Positions 1-10,464 of a stretch of DNA of 34,699 nt are shown piece by piece. The notes below the pieces were generated by a model. The model ran no database searches. It was not told where the DNA came from and saw nothing but the letters and a program-made list of their open reading frames with translations. Made by a program: the position numbers and the translations under genes. The stretch spans positions 1 through 34,699 of the forward strand of contig WMKJ01000128.1 of assembly GCA_009733715.1 (NCBI GenBank), in the 5' to 3' direction. The stretch comes from Herpomyces periplanetae. Lineage: Eukaryota > Ascomycota > Laboulbeniomycetes > Herpomycetales > Herpomycetaceae. Within the stretch, counting starts at the first letter, position 1; every line of letters begins with the position of its first letter.

Positions 1-917
1 ACCACCAAACCCATCCGTCCATATGCCTACCCTGACAACATTAACCATGTTAACTTTCCTTTGCAAATTTTCTATCCTCCTCTATTCCATCTCCCTTACT
101 CCCTTCTCATCTCTCTATACTCATCCGTTATTTCCCCCACCTAATCGTTAGACTGTCCTTTTGTTCATTGATCTACCATCTTTCCTCCATTTATCCGTGC
201 GTGTAAACCTTTCTAACGTAACCGCGTTCACCTCTACCCAGCTTTCGACCGTCCATCTAGCCAATCATATTAAATACACACGCACGCGCACACCTACACC
301 CACACCCACACACTCACGCTCACACTCACTCACCCACTCCTATACCCTTTCTTGCCCGAATTTTCATGCCAATCTGTGCTGCTCTACATCGGTTTCCCCT
401 CATATCTTATTCGGCTTTAACACGTCCCCAAATCGACCATATTGAACTTCTCAAAGGTTACACTTAACTTCTTTCTCTTTTATTCCCTCGTCGTGTTCAC
501 TTCCTCTTCATCATTTCGTTACCTATATCCATCTTTCCCCCCGTCTGTATATCCCCTCGTATATAATTCCTTACCTACCCTAACACTCTCCCCCAAACCT
601 CTCAATCTCCTCCCTTTTCCCCTTCCATCCATCCACCCACCTACCCGTCCCCTTGCCTCTTCCCTCCTCCCGCCATTTCGCGCACCCATCTCAAAATTCT
701 TTTCATAATACCGATTTCTGCATGCAATACTTAACTTTCCTCCCCGAATCCCGGACTTTCTCATTTTCCTCCCCGTGATTCTCTTGTCCTTCCTCTTAAT
801 TCCTTCACAAACTTATCCCTTTATTCCTTTCAACAATAATCCCAACACCTTAACCTCTCTCTCTCTTTTACTCTCTGTTATTCACTATACACTTACTCCC
901 TCTTCCTTCAACCCCAA
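1..917 (+). promoter_or_regulatory. pyrimidine-rich upstream/leader region of RHO1
   Basis: No gene is recognisable here. The + strand is strongly C/T-rich almost throughout and runs straight into the RHO1 start codon, where the context is CCCCAAATGGC. The open frames in it translate to low-complexity Ser/Pro/Leu/Phe strings and look like composition artefacts. A CA-type microsatellite lies inside (276-339). I infer promoter plus long 5' leader; the transcription start is not visible. Confidence 0.5.
276..339. repeat. degenerate CA/CACACC microsatellite
   Basis: Starts as an alternating ACACACGCACGCGCACAC run and drifts into CACCCACAC and CACTCAC units. It is alternating purine-pyrimidine, so it could adopt Z-DNA, and it is likely length-variable. 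It does not match a regular TTAGGG-type telomere unit. Confidence 0.75.
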
Positions 918-2058
918 ATGGCGGAACTTCGTCGCAAACTCGTCATCGTCGGTGATGGTGCCTGTGGAAAAACTTGTCTACTAATGTAAGTCTTCCCCTT
1001 TCTTCCACTCGTCTATTTACTCGCCTTAATCCCTCTCTCTCCCCACCTTACCTGCATACACCCTTCTTATCCCTCTACTTGTTTTACTCTTCCTATTCCT
1101 TTATTTGTCGACTGTACTCTACCATCAGCTTCATATGTAATCTTCTCTTACCTTTAAATCTTATCTGCCATATCCTTCCATGCCTTCTTCATAATTTATA
1201 CTTTTCTTCAATCGTCGATTCACCCATTTAATATCTTCTCTCATATCGCTAACTTGTCTTCAGCGTTTTTTCAAAGGGAACATTCCCCGAAGTACGTATA
1301 CAATAACACTTTCCTTAAATAAACTATATTCTCCATATACCTGCTTTCTCACCTAAATTTTCCTTCTATCTACCAGGTTTACGTTCCCACGGTGTTCGAA
1401 AATTACGTCGCCGATGTCGAAGTCGACGGAAAACATGTGGAGTTGGCTCTGTGGGATACTGCTGGTCAAGAAGATTACGATCGACTGCGACCCCTCTCCT
1501 ATCCAGACTCGCACGTAATCTTGATATGCTTTGCCATTGACTCTCCCGATTCATTGGATAACGTTCAAGAAAAGGTAAATACTCTCTGCCAACTCTCTTT
1601 AGTCTCTTTTCGCCCATCCAAACATCACAACCTTACTCTAATCCATCTCCCTTCTTTCTCTATTATACAGTGGATTTCCGAGGTACTACATTTTTGCCAA
1701 GGATTGCCGATCATCTTGGTTGGATGTAAAATGGATCTGCGGAATGACCCCAAGACGATAGAAGAGCTGCACAAGACCTCACAAAAGCCCGTGACGTATG
1801 AACAGGTCAGTATCACGGTCTCTTCCATTTTTGTCACTTATTTTTATCCTTCCTTTATCCAAATTTAACATTAATACTCAAAAATTTTCCTCAAATTCCC
1901 CTCAACAGGCCGAAGAAGTACGCAAGCGCATAGGCGCCGTGAAGTACCTTGAATGCTCAGCAAAAACAAATGATGGTGTCAGAGAAGTGTTCGAGCATGC
2001 TACCCGATCAGCCTTGACGAAAGTTCCCCGAAAGAAGAAGAGGTGCAAGATCTTGTAG
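918..2058 (+). CDS. RHO1: Rho1/RhoA-type small GTPase, five exons
   Basis: Exons 918-985, 1264-1291, 1377-1574, 1671-1805 and 1909-2058 join in frame to a 192-residue protein, the normal family length; all four introns are GT-AG (278, 85, 96 and 103 nt). The P-loop GDGACGKT spans 12-19, the effector loop [10 protein letters not shown] spans 33-42 (T37, Y42), switch II is DTAGQED at 59-65 with Q63, and the base-binding motifs are CKMD and ECSAK. The C-terminus is a polybasic KKKR followed by CKIL, a CaaL box that predicts geranylgeranylation and membrane anchoring. In fungi Rho1 activates beta-1,3-glucan synthase, protein kinase C and formins to drive wall synthesis and polarised growth. The first ATG gives the canonical [14 protein letters not shown] start. 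All key residues are present. Which Rho paralogue it is rests on the near-complete match to Rho1 in switch and core regions. Confidence 0.97.
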
Positions 2059-3879
2059 AAGATTGAGTGTCAAGTTTTGTAGGGCGTACCTAAATTCTGA
2101 TGATGTGGAGGATTTGGTGGGAGGCGGAGTCTCTAATTGAGTATTCCTTGTGAGATATTGAGACTTTTGAATCGCCATAAAGTTTTCATGAAGCCGCAAT
2201 GATTGCTTGTTCTACATATTTTTTTCCCGATTAACAGAAAAAAACCCGAAAATATTAAACGTTCCAACGTCATATTCTAAACTTTCGAGCGTTTACTTCC
2301 ATGAAACTTTTGTGTGGTGCGAAGTGTTAGCTTGCACGCTGAATGTGTCAATGCATACAGGCAACTATGAAGCTTAAAGTGACTAGCTTGCGTGCGTGAT
2401 TGCAAATCACAGAATCATCTTGTCTATTTTTATTCCGTGTTCACTCGAATTTCAGGGAGTGTCATACAAGCAGATTTAACCCAATCTGAACAATGCAAGG
2501 GTGGTGAGCCTATTCGCATTTCGCCAGCTATCCCGAAAGTTGGTCGTAAAGTGCTTCGGCGAATTTGTACACTTTTCATTTATAACGACTATTTACGCGC
2601 ACACATACTCGCACGCACTACTTGAACCGTCTAGCTGACCTGTCCAACCTCCACATGAGTTCACTGTATCAAATGGATAACATCCCGTTAATAACCCTGT
2701 GAAGAGATAGCGCGATGTATTCTTGAATATTAATTTTGACATGATAGAACGAATATCTTCATTAATAAATTTTTCCCCCTCCCAAAAAAATTATAGTAGA
2801 ATATTTTAAATCATCATCCTGCTCATTACCAAGAAATTGAATCTTAACTGTGAGTACACAATCATAAATATGAGAAATTCAATCACGGCTAAACGATATA
2901 TCAATTATTAGGGTACTGTTTGATACTATCATTGGTAGACACTTGACAGGGTAGAATGGAAAGATGAGTTGTCACTCTTTTCCCCATATTAAATTCCCGT
3001 TTCACAATTAACCGTTGAGTAAAGGTAAAGATAAGTACTCGTGCAAAACCTAGATAAAAATACCGGTAAAACTAACTTCTAGACTCAATTCGCTAAAAGA
3101 TATCATCACCACAACCCTTTTCCCAGAATTTCCCTCGCCAATTTATAGTCCAACGCCGAGCCCACGTGACGCGTCCAGCTTAGTCATTCTCGGACGGATG
3201 AATTATGATCCGAATAGCCGGGCCGGAGAAATCGGAGCAGTTTGGCCGAGAAGGGATTTGGTTTACGTGAACGGGTTAGTAAGTGGGGGCGAGACTTGGG
3301 CACGCGTGTCTTCACGATATCACTAAATGTTAATTGATTTCGCCATTATTTTCTTGGACCAACAAGTTTTTCCCGTCGAATATTATATCCCACAGAGCGG
3401 AAATTCCCCCATAAATTTAATCAGGCAATTCTGTTCAAATATACACTTGGCTGTTTAACCGTTCCAAGTTTCCTTTTGTATCTTCAAGTTAACGTTTACC
3501 TTAATTGTTGAAGGTATTTTTATTCGCGCGATTATCGTCTTATGTGTAAGTTACCATATTCCCTCTTCCAACTTAAACTAGATTGTATTAATTTACTAAC
3601 AATATGATGTTAACGAGAAATTTTTGATGCAGGGAAAACTAAAGAACTTCATTAAGAGTGAGTGTGCCTAGTAAAGTTAAATAGACACACTAGAGTTTAT
3701 ACTCTTGATAATGTATGTCACCAGTGACACTCTAACGGAACGGAGGGTAGCTCGAAATTGACTATTACATCTGGTAAAATTCACCCTGGTCATTTTTCTT
3801 CATTTATCACAGGCTCTTTTTTCAATAAGCCTGACAATCATCCTACTTCACCCTTTTTATCACATAAAATCATCGGATA
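2059..3879 (+). promoter_or_regulatory. intergenic: RHO1 3' region and UFD2 upstream region
   Basis: This 1.8-kb stretch between two same-strand genes has no credible gene; the one open frame of about 77 codons (2392-2625) has no recognisable domain. Most is A/T-rich. A locally G/C-richer segment at about 3155-3310 carries CACGTG (3163-3168) abutting ACGCGT (3169-3174), a GCCGGGCCGG palindrome-like string (3217-3226) and a second ACGCGT (3302-3307). I infer that this is the core of the UFD2 promoter, leaving a leader of about 570 nt before the ATG. Confidence 0.5.
3163..3174. promoter_or_regulatory. E-box directly joined to an MCB-like site
   Basis: CACGTGACGCGT combines a perfect bHLH-type E-box (CACGTG) and ACGCGT, the MluI cell-cycle box bound by Swi6/Mbp1-type factors in yeasts, with no spacer. 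A second ACGCGT lies at 3302-3307. Seen directly in the sequence; the role in UFD2 expression is inferred. Confidence 0.4.
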
Positions 3880-6800
3880 ATGAGTGATGCTAGATCAGAT
3901 GCAGAAAAGATTCGTGCAAAACGAATCGCTAAATTAGGTGGTGGAAATATAAGCAGCAGTAATGATATTGGGACGGCTAGCTCAAGTGGCCAATCTGCCC
4001 CAATTCCGTTGTCTTCCAGTGAACCAACAAGCAATTCAACGCCTGTCAAATCCGGTGAAAATGGCTCGACCTGTTCAACTTCCAGCCAAGGAAATGGTGG
4101 TTCCTTATTATGCTCTGCTAAATTAGCCCCCCAGAACTCCCATATTACTTCAACTCCCTTTAAAAGACCCGTCATATCAATCACTCCTCTCAGTTCTTCA
4201 AAGCTCAAGTCTACACCTGCCCAGTTGACGAAACCTGTCAATGTTAACATTGTTCGAACAACAGAAACAATCGAACGATGGGAGGATCATACCATTATGA
4301 GAATATTCCGTTTCTCTATTTCAAAAGACATTCCAAGTGATCTCACCGATATTTCAAACTCTATAGTCCACTTACCCGGTCTAGCTGCCGAAGCTTCTTC
4401 TTGGGAACCGCCACATAATCGATTAAGCATCAAATGTTTAGATTTAGCTATTCTTGAAGTAGTGAAGTCGGCACATCAAAACGATCCTCTATCTTACTTA
4501 CTGGCTTGTTGGAAAAGAGTTTGTACTGCGTATCGTAATCTCCGAAGTGGAACCAATGAAGATCGTAAGCAAGAGATTTTGCGGGAAATTAGACGAGTTT
4601 GCTTCAATTACTGTATACACTCTTTAACCAGTGATGTATTTGATACGAATATCGATGGAGCTACTGAAATGGCAGATCACTTTCTTGAGAACCCCGATAG
4701 CGATTCAGGAATCGATGTGGAGTTCCTACGCGAAGTCGTGATGTATACTCAGGAGGATGACTCGATAAAGACAGTTATTGTCGAAGCAGTGGAGATGTTA
4801 AGTGCAAAACTTGCAAAGATGTCCATGGAAGATGATTACAAGGCTTATATAACGGCCTTGAGTAACATTGTTCAGTTTCCCGTGCTAGTGGACTCTTTGA
4901 CTAAATCCGAAAGGTTTATACCGAATTGCGAACGAACGGCAGATTTTGAAAAGATGTCCTTGCTGGGTCCGTTTTTCCGCTTATCACCCATACAGATTGA
5001 TGTTGTAACGCGATTCTTCGATCGGGATAGTCACCAAAACACTATATACGTTTATAGTCAACAAAAAAGCTTACGATTCAGTTTGCAATCCCTCCAGGAT
5101 AACCTCTTTACCATTGCTAATCGAATTGTTAAATCAGGCAAAGAACCTCGTAATAAGTTACTAGACTGGTTTGCTACGGTAATAAACACTAACCACAAGC
5201 GACGAGCTATGAGACCGAGGGTAGAAGAGATAAGTTCAGATGGTTTTATGATCAATGTTACTGTTATCCTGGATCGGCTTTGTGAACCATTTATGGACTT
5301 GGCCTTTTCGAAAGTGGATAGGATTGATGCGGATTATCTTCGCCGAAATCCACACGTCGATATATCAGATGAAACTAAAATCAATATTGATCAAAAGCAA
5401 GCGGAAGAATTCTATGGGCACAAGGCTGAAGGGACATCAAACTTTATTTCTGAACTGTTTTTCCTTACGGTTGCAGCGCATCACTACGGCGTGGAAGCTA
5501 CACACTCCAAAATGACCAACTTAATTCAACATGTTAAACAACTTGAAAAGCATATTAATGCAATGGAACACGATCGTGAGAAGTTTGCACGAAATCCAGC
5601 GGCTTTAGGGATATTCGAGACAGCATTGAAACGGTACAAGGATGAAGCAAACAAGGCTCAGTGTATTGTATACGGATTACAAGGCGTGCTAACAGATGAT
5701 ACAAATCAAACGCGAGCTGTTCTGTTTATGCAACATTTAATCGTGTGGATGCTACGATTAGTGGCTCCGTTGGAAGAGCGAGATACTAGCGACAATTCAG
5801 TCAAGTTACCGCTAAAACGGGATCAACCAATGGTATTCCGGTGTCTTCCTGAGTACTTTATAGAAGTAGTAATTGATCACTTCAAGTTCTTCATGCTCAA
5901 TATGCCTCATATTCTATTGACGAACCAATGTGAAGAGCTGTTAACCATGTGCATCGTGTTTCTATACAGTTCGGATTACATTAAAAATCCGTACTTGAAA
6001 GCGGGATTTGTGTCAATTCTTAATTATGGCGTTTATCCATCAAGAGCCCGTACCCACGGTGTGATGGGAGACCTTGTAATGGGTACAAACTTTTCTAGCA
6101 GATACCTCTTGCATTCACTCCTCCAATTTTTTGTGGAAGCTGAAAGTACGGGAGCACATACACAATTCTTCGATAAGTTTAGCATTCGCTACGAAATTTT
6201 TCAAATTTTCAAAGCAATATGGATTTCACCGATTTTTCGGGAAAATTTGAAAAGTGAATCAACACATAATCAAGAAATGTTTATACGCTTTGTTAATTTA
6301 CTGTTAAACGATGCCACATTTGTCCTGGATGAATCTTTAACGGCATTTCAAACAATCAATCGATTACAGCGGGAGATGAATACATCGAATCTTTCGGTAG
6401 ACGATGCAAATCGTAAACAATTGGAGGAGCAATTAATTGCAGCACAAGGCAAAGCTAAAAGTTATATGCAACTCACTAATGAAACTATATCGATGTTAGC
6501 ATTGTTTACGGAAGCTTTAGCAGACGCTTTCACCATGCCAGAAATAGTGCAACGACTAGCGGATATGCTAGATTACAATCTTGAATCCATGGTAGGACCT
6601 AAGCAGTTAGAACTCAAGGTTAACGATCCGGAGCAATACCAATTTCGACCGCGAGAACTACTGGCTGATCTTATGGACATTTACTGTAACTTACGGCAGC
6701 GACGAAACTTTTTACGGGCTGTAGCACGAGACGGACGGTGTTACAAGCCGGGAAACTTTGCGGAAGCCCGACGTATCCTAGTTCGTGTTGGCATACGTTC

Positions 6801-7170
6801 ACCGGAACGTATTAATCAATGGGACGAGATGTGTCAGGGAGTTGAACGAGCACGTAATGAAGAATTATTAGACGAAGAGACCCTGGGTGAAATCCCCGAC
6901 GAATTTCTCGATCCTATCGTCTTCACTCTTATGCAAGACCCTGTTATCCTGCCCACCAGTCGCGTAACCGTCGATCGCAGCACTATCCGTAGTCATTTAC
7001 TAAGTGATCCTAACGATCCCTTTAATCGTTCTCCTTTGACTATTGACCAAGTCATCCCTGACTGTGTTCTAAAACAGCGTATCCTGGACTTTTTGGCCGA
7101 ACGCCGCCGTTCCGCTGTCGCGCTGGCTCGCTCTACTCCTTCGCCTCCTCAACCCGTCTCGGATCGTTAA
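3880..7170 (+). CDS. UFD2: Ubiquitin conjugation factor E4, Ufd2/UBE4 family
   Basis: A single uninterrupted exon encodes 1096 residues. Residues 1-23 carry the family-typical KIRAKRIAKLGGGN segment, followed by a Ser/Thr/Asn-rich linker to about 125, then the long helical Ufd2 core (about 130-1000). A C-terminal U-box spans about 1005-1077 (from IPDEFLDPI through LMQDPVILP, DPFNRSPL and LKQRILDFL). U-boxes fold like RING fingers without zinc and recruit ubiquitin-loaded E2. Ufd2 lengthens short ubiquitin chains on substrates and works with the Cdc48/p97 segregase, in nucleus and cytosol. The start is the first ATG (context GGATAATGAGTGAT). Length matches the fungal/animal family. From about 6890 onward the sense strand becomes noticeably C/T-rich and arginine codons shift to CGC, although the U-box reads intact. 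Confidence 0.97.
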   Translation: MSDARSDAEKIRAKRIAKLGGGNISSSNDIGTASSSGQSAPIPLSSSEPTSNSTPVKSGENGSTCSTSSQGNGGSLLCSAKLAPQNSHITSTPFKRPVISITPLSSSKLKSTPAQLTKPVNVNIVRTTETIERWEDHTIMRIFRFSISKDIPSDLTDISNSIVHLPGLAAEASSWEPPHNRLSIKCLDLAILEVVKSAHQNDPLSYLLACWKRVCTAYRNLRSGTNEDRKQEILREIRRVCFNYCIHSLTSDVFDTNIDGATEMADHFLENPDSDSGIDVEFLREVVMYTQEDDSIKTVIVEAVEMLSAKLAKMSMEDDYKAYITALSNIVQFPVLVDSLTKSERFIPNCERTADFEKMSLLGPFFRLSPIQIDVVTRFFDRDSHQNTIYVYSQQKSLRFSLQSLQDNLFTIANRIVKSGKEPRNKLLDWFATVINTNHKRRAMRPRVEEISSDGFMINVTVILDRLCEPFMDLAFSKVDRIDADYLRRNPHVDISDETKINIDQKQAEEFYGHKAEGTSNFISELFFLTVAAHHYGVEATHSKMTNLIQHVKQLEKHINAMEHDREKFARNPAALGIFETALKRYKDEANKAQCIVYGLQGVLTDDTNQTRAVLFMQHLIVWMLRLVAPLEERDTSDNSVKLPLKRDQPMVFRCLPEYFIEVVIDHFKFFMLNMPHILLTNQCEELLTMCIVFLYSSDYIKNPYLKAGFVSILNYGVYPSRARTHGVMGDLVMGTNFSSRYLLHSLLQFFVEAESTGAHTQFFDKFSIRYEIFQIFKAIWISPIFRENLKSESTHNQEMFIRFVNLLLNDATFVLDESLTAFQTINRLQREMNTSNLSVDDANRKQLEEQLIAAQGKAKSYMQLTNETISMLALFTEALADAFTMPEIVQRLADMLDYNLESMVGPKQLELKVNDPEQYQFRPRELLADLMDIYCNLRQRRNFLRAVARDGRCYKPGNFAEARRILVRVGIRSPERINQWDEMCQGVERARNEELLDEETLGEIPDEFLDPIVFTLMQDPVILPTSRVTVDRSTIRSHLLSDPNDPFNRSPLTIDQVIPDCVLKQRILDFLAERRRSAVALARSTPSPPQPVSDR

Positions 7171-7650
7171 GTTGTACTGTTCACTTTTCCCTTGCCTGGC
7201 TCATGTTGTCCGATTGACTTATTCCCATTCTATCCCCTCTGCCACTGTTTTTGCCATGTGCCGTGTGCTTTGTCCGCCTACTTACGCTTCTATCTTTTTA
7301 CTCTTCACTTCTTGCTCATTTGCTGTTCTGCTCCAACCTTTTACTTGCTTGCTTTGTTTCAGAAATGTTTCGTTTCACGCTAAATACACTCATACACTCG
7401 CCTGTACGACGCCATCACCACATGCTTCTTAACTATGGTATACGTATAACACTATTGCGAATTAGATATGGCTCCGACGTCGAGGGTACCAACTCGCTAT
7501 GTTCACCTCGGCGGCGGATAACTTCCGCAGAGCACGATAAAATAGAGTAAAATCTACGCCCATTATCCACCAGACTTAACAGCATGTGCGGCCATCTTCT
7601 ACGCACCCAATTCGTGCTTTCAACTAGTACGGCTAAAGTGACTCGCTTGC
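7171..7650. other. convergent intergenic spacer UFD2 / kinase
   Basis: These 480 bases separate the stop codons of two convergent genes. The first 270 or so are C/T-rich on the + strand and probably the 3' UTR of UFD2; the remainder is mixed. Small open frames on both strands show no domain and resemble composition noise. I see no clear terminator or RNA gene. Confidence 0.5.
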
Positions 7651-10464
7651 TCAAGGTATAAGTTCGGGCGTGGTAGTGCCGGGTAACGGAAGGATTTGCG
7701 GGGGAGACGGTCTAACCGAATTGTTAAATCGACTACTGCTCGTGATGATTCGTGAAGTATTCCGCGTAGCTGCTGCATTAAAAGCATCCCCAATCTTCCT
7801 GGCCATGCTCCGCACTCGCTGAACCACTGTCACTGATGCTACCGCTTCCGCTACATCTTGTGTAAACACTTCGATTTTCTTACCCTTCTCCATGTTTTGT
7901 GGGTCGGTCGATGAAAGCCATTCCGTGGGGTTCTCTATGCCACACAGCACCCATGGATGTTGCTTAACTTGGGACAATGCGATCCGTTTTAGGGGGTCTT
8001 TTGTTAGTAGTCTTCGTAATAGATCCGACAATTCTTCGCCAACTTCTTCGTATTCCAGTTTAAATGGTAATCTTTTACCGCTTCCAACTGATCTCTGTGC
8101 CGTGACGCCAGGATAAACTGGGTTATCATCAGCTGCGCATAATCGAGTTGGAGGAATAATTAATTCCTGCTCAACAATCATCTTCAACAAACAAAATGTA
8201 TTTTCCGCGTGAAACGGTACTCGTCCGTAAATAAGACAATAAAGTGTTACTCCTAACGCCCACACATCAATTTGCTCGTTGATATGTCCCGGTACCGCCT
8301 CCGTTTCTGCACATAACTCTGGCGCATAAAACGCCGGTGTACCGACCGTTTTAGCCAGTTCGATTGTCTCATCTGCATCTGATGTAAGATTATCACTTTC
8401 TGTTTTGCCCAAATATGAGACCCCGAAGTCCGAGATTTTGATTCTTCCGGATCGCGTTTCTAATAAATTTGCCGGTTTGATATCTCGATGAATAACACCT
8501 TGATAATGTAAATATTCTAAGCCCAGCACGGTGTCGCGGAATACCATGCGTGCTGCATCAATTGTCATTAAAGGTACATAACAAAACGGTTCAGGAACCT
8601 GGAACTCTGGCTCCATAAAATCGGTCAAGTTCGAATCTAATCGAAAGTTTTCCGCTGCCAATATATCTGGTAAGGTTCCATCAGCTACCAACATATTTGG
8701 ACGCATTACCGCGTCCATGTCGTTTGATTTGAACTCGTGATGTAGCTCATCATGTTCTATATCCCCTATGCATTCACTAATCCCAAATCCCTGATTAGGC
8801 GATACATCCGAAGGGTCAAGGTGTGTTGACGTATCTGGCGTGGTGTCTACATTTTCCCCGCTAAACACCAACAAATCAGCGTGGGATGAAGCATTGTGAC
8901 GAAGAACGATTGACGATTGTGATGACCCCTCACTTAGACTGGTAAACTCATCAATTGCTCCGCCATTTTCAACACTCCATCCAATTTGAGTATTACTTTC
9001 TTCAACATTAACTGAACGAATCCGTGACCTAAGATATTTACGACCACGACTCTGCCTTCTTCGAGCTGCTTTGCGCATAATAAGTTCATCTTCTTTCTCA
9101 GCTGATTGCTCATCAGAGACACCCTGTATGAGCCTTTGAAATCGCCGGTATTCAACGGCACAAATTTCAGGTGACCCACGGGTACGCCACTTTACTTCAC
9201 CCATTTCAACATGCTCAAGGACAATGTAAACCTTCTTAACGGCTGGATCATCGATAACTTCAATTAACCCCACAATGTTTTCATGCCGAGCTTTTTTAAG
9301 GATGGCAATCTCTCGTTTAATTTTCTCTGATTGGTCATTAGTTCTTCCAAGTCGAAGTTTTTTCGAATATCTATCCACAATCTTAATAGCGACAAATTCT
9401 CCACTGCATAAGTTTCGCCCAAGTTTGACCTTTCCGTATACACCACGTCCCAACTCATCAACTACTTCATACTGATTGATGATCTTCCTCCCTGATATAG
9501 GATCAATGTCAACGTCTGCAATATGAGTTTCGCGGGGAGCTTGCTGATGCGTATAATGCAAGTAAGGACTCGAATACGAACGTACACGCTCTTGCACATA
9601 TGATTTGTCGCGAGAATGCCAAATTTGTTTTGGAGATTGGCAAAATTTATCTAAATCTTGAACAATTTCACTTCCTCCCATGACTGAGTGTAGTCGCTTT
9701 TCGCGTACTAAGGGTGACCCGAGGGAAGTAAAGGATGATTTTGGTTCGTCATTCGTTATAGAATCCGCGTCAACGGTAGAAAAATTCGGCCTGTAAATAC
9801 ACGGACTGGAGTGATGAGAATTGCATAAATTTTGTGTGTCACAGTAGTCCGTGGCATCTTTTTGATTCGGCCGTTGCGATTGCAAGTGATGGAATTCCAC
9901 GAGACTAGGAAAGCTAGTAGTATTGGAGTGATCGCCAAAGCGAGTAGTCGGAGAAGTTGGATTATTTTCTAGGGGAGAAATTGTGTGTGCCGATGAGGGG
10001 CACGTAGGAAGTTGACTAAAGTTATTAAATAACGGAGAATCCAGATTCGCAACAGTTTCGCTAGACGATAAATCAAGTTCAGTTGACTGTGGTAAAGATG
10101 TTTGTGAATGATGTCGACGTCGGTTATGAAATGATACCCGAGTAACATTTTGGCAGAGATTCCGAAGCAATGCTACCGTAACGTAAGACACTTTGGTTGC
10201 TTTAGAAAAGGTTGATCTGGATTTCAAGCTTGTTAAAACAGGGGGAGAATTCCGTGACTTCAGGCATGCTTGGGGCGCAGGTTCAGTATAATATGAAGTA
10301 TTAGTGGTACATGCAGAGCTAGACTGTAAACCATTGGATACGGAAGGGGGTAGGGCCGGTGGAATGGCAGGTTCAGACGTATTATTTATCGGTACATGTG
10401 ATCGGGGCTCTTTGTTGTGTGCCTGATGCGATGAAGAGAAACGGTTCAGAAGTTTACGTGTCAT
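7651..10464 (-). CDS. Ssp1/CaMKK-like SNF1/AMPK-activating protein kinase
   Basis: 937 residues in one exon, starting at the first ATG of the frame. Residues 1-315 are Ser/Asn/Thr-rich and apparently disordered. The kinase domain runs from about 332 (YEVVDELGRGVYGKVKLG) to about 839. The glycine loop is GRGVYGKV 339-346, VAIK lysine 361, helix-C glutamate 385, hinge EHVEMGEVKW 417-426, catalytic HRDIKPAN 659-666, DFG 679-681, and activation segment TVGTPAFYAPE 706-716. All catalytic residues are present. The EMGEVKW(R/K)TRG and GTPAFYAPEL signatures are typical of the CaMKK/Ssp1/Elm1-Sak1-Tos3 group, which phosphorylates the T-loop of SNF1/AMPK and affects actin and stress responses. About 200 non-kinase residues are inserted between the hinge and helix E (about 428-632). 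The tail 840-937 contains basic and Ser/Thr-rich stretches. Orthology to a single named gene is uncertain, so no symbol is given. Confidence 0.93.
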   Translation of the reverse strand: MTRKLLNRFSSSHQAHNKEPRSHVPINNTSEPAIPPALPPSVSNGLQSSSACTTNTSYYTEPAPQACLKSRNSPPVLTSLKSRSTFSKATKVSYVTVALLRNLCQNVTRVSFHNRRRHHSQTSLPQSTELDLSSSETVANLDSPLFNNFSQLPTCPSSAHTISPLENNPTSPTTRFGDHSNTTSFPSLVEFHHLQSQRPNQKDATDYCDTQNLCNSHHSSPCIYRPNFSTVDADSITNDEPKSSFTSLGSPLVREKRLHSVMGGSEIVQDLDKFCQSPKQIWHSRDKSYVQERVRSYSSPYLHYTHQQAPRETHIADVDIDPISGRKIINQYEVVDELGRGVYGKVKLGRNLCSGEFVAIKIVDRYSKKLRLGRTNDQSEKIKREIAILKKARHENIVGLIEVIDDPAVKKVYIVLEHVEMGEVKWRTRGSPEICAVEYRRFQRLIQGVSDEQSAEKEDELIMRKAARRRQSRGRKYLRSRIRSVNVEESNTQIGWSVENGGAIDEFTSLSEGSSQSSIVLRHNASSHADLLVFSGENVDTTPDTSTHLDPSDVSPNQGFGISECIGDIEHDELHHEFKSNDMDAVMRPNMLVADGTLPDILAAENFRLDSNLTDFMEPEFQVPEPFCYVPLMTIDAARMVFRDTVLGLEYLHYQGVIHRDIKPANLLETRSGRIKISDFGVSYLGKTESDNLTSDADETIELAKTVGTPAFYAPELCAETEAVPGHINEQIDVWALGVTLYCLIYGRVPFHAENTFCLLKMIVEQELIIPPTRLCAADDNPVYPGVTAQRSVGSGKRLPFKLEYEEVGEELSDLLRRLLTKDPLKRIALSQVKQHPWVLCGIENPTEWLSSTDPQNMEKGKKIEVFTQDVAEAVASVTVVQRVRSMARKIGDAFNAAATRNTSRIITSSSRFNNSVRPSPPQILPLPGTTTPELIP

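Noticed and set aside
276-339. Possible internal telomere repeat
   Set aside because: CACCCACAC-like units are irregular and no CCCTAA-type array is present; a plain microsatellite explains it.
161-1231. Several overlapping + strand open frames of 69-94 codons before and within RHO1 intron 1
   Set aside because: They are Ser/Pro/Leu/Phe/Thr strings produced by C/T-rich DNA and repeats; no domain, and the RHO1 splice model explains the later ones as intron.
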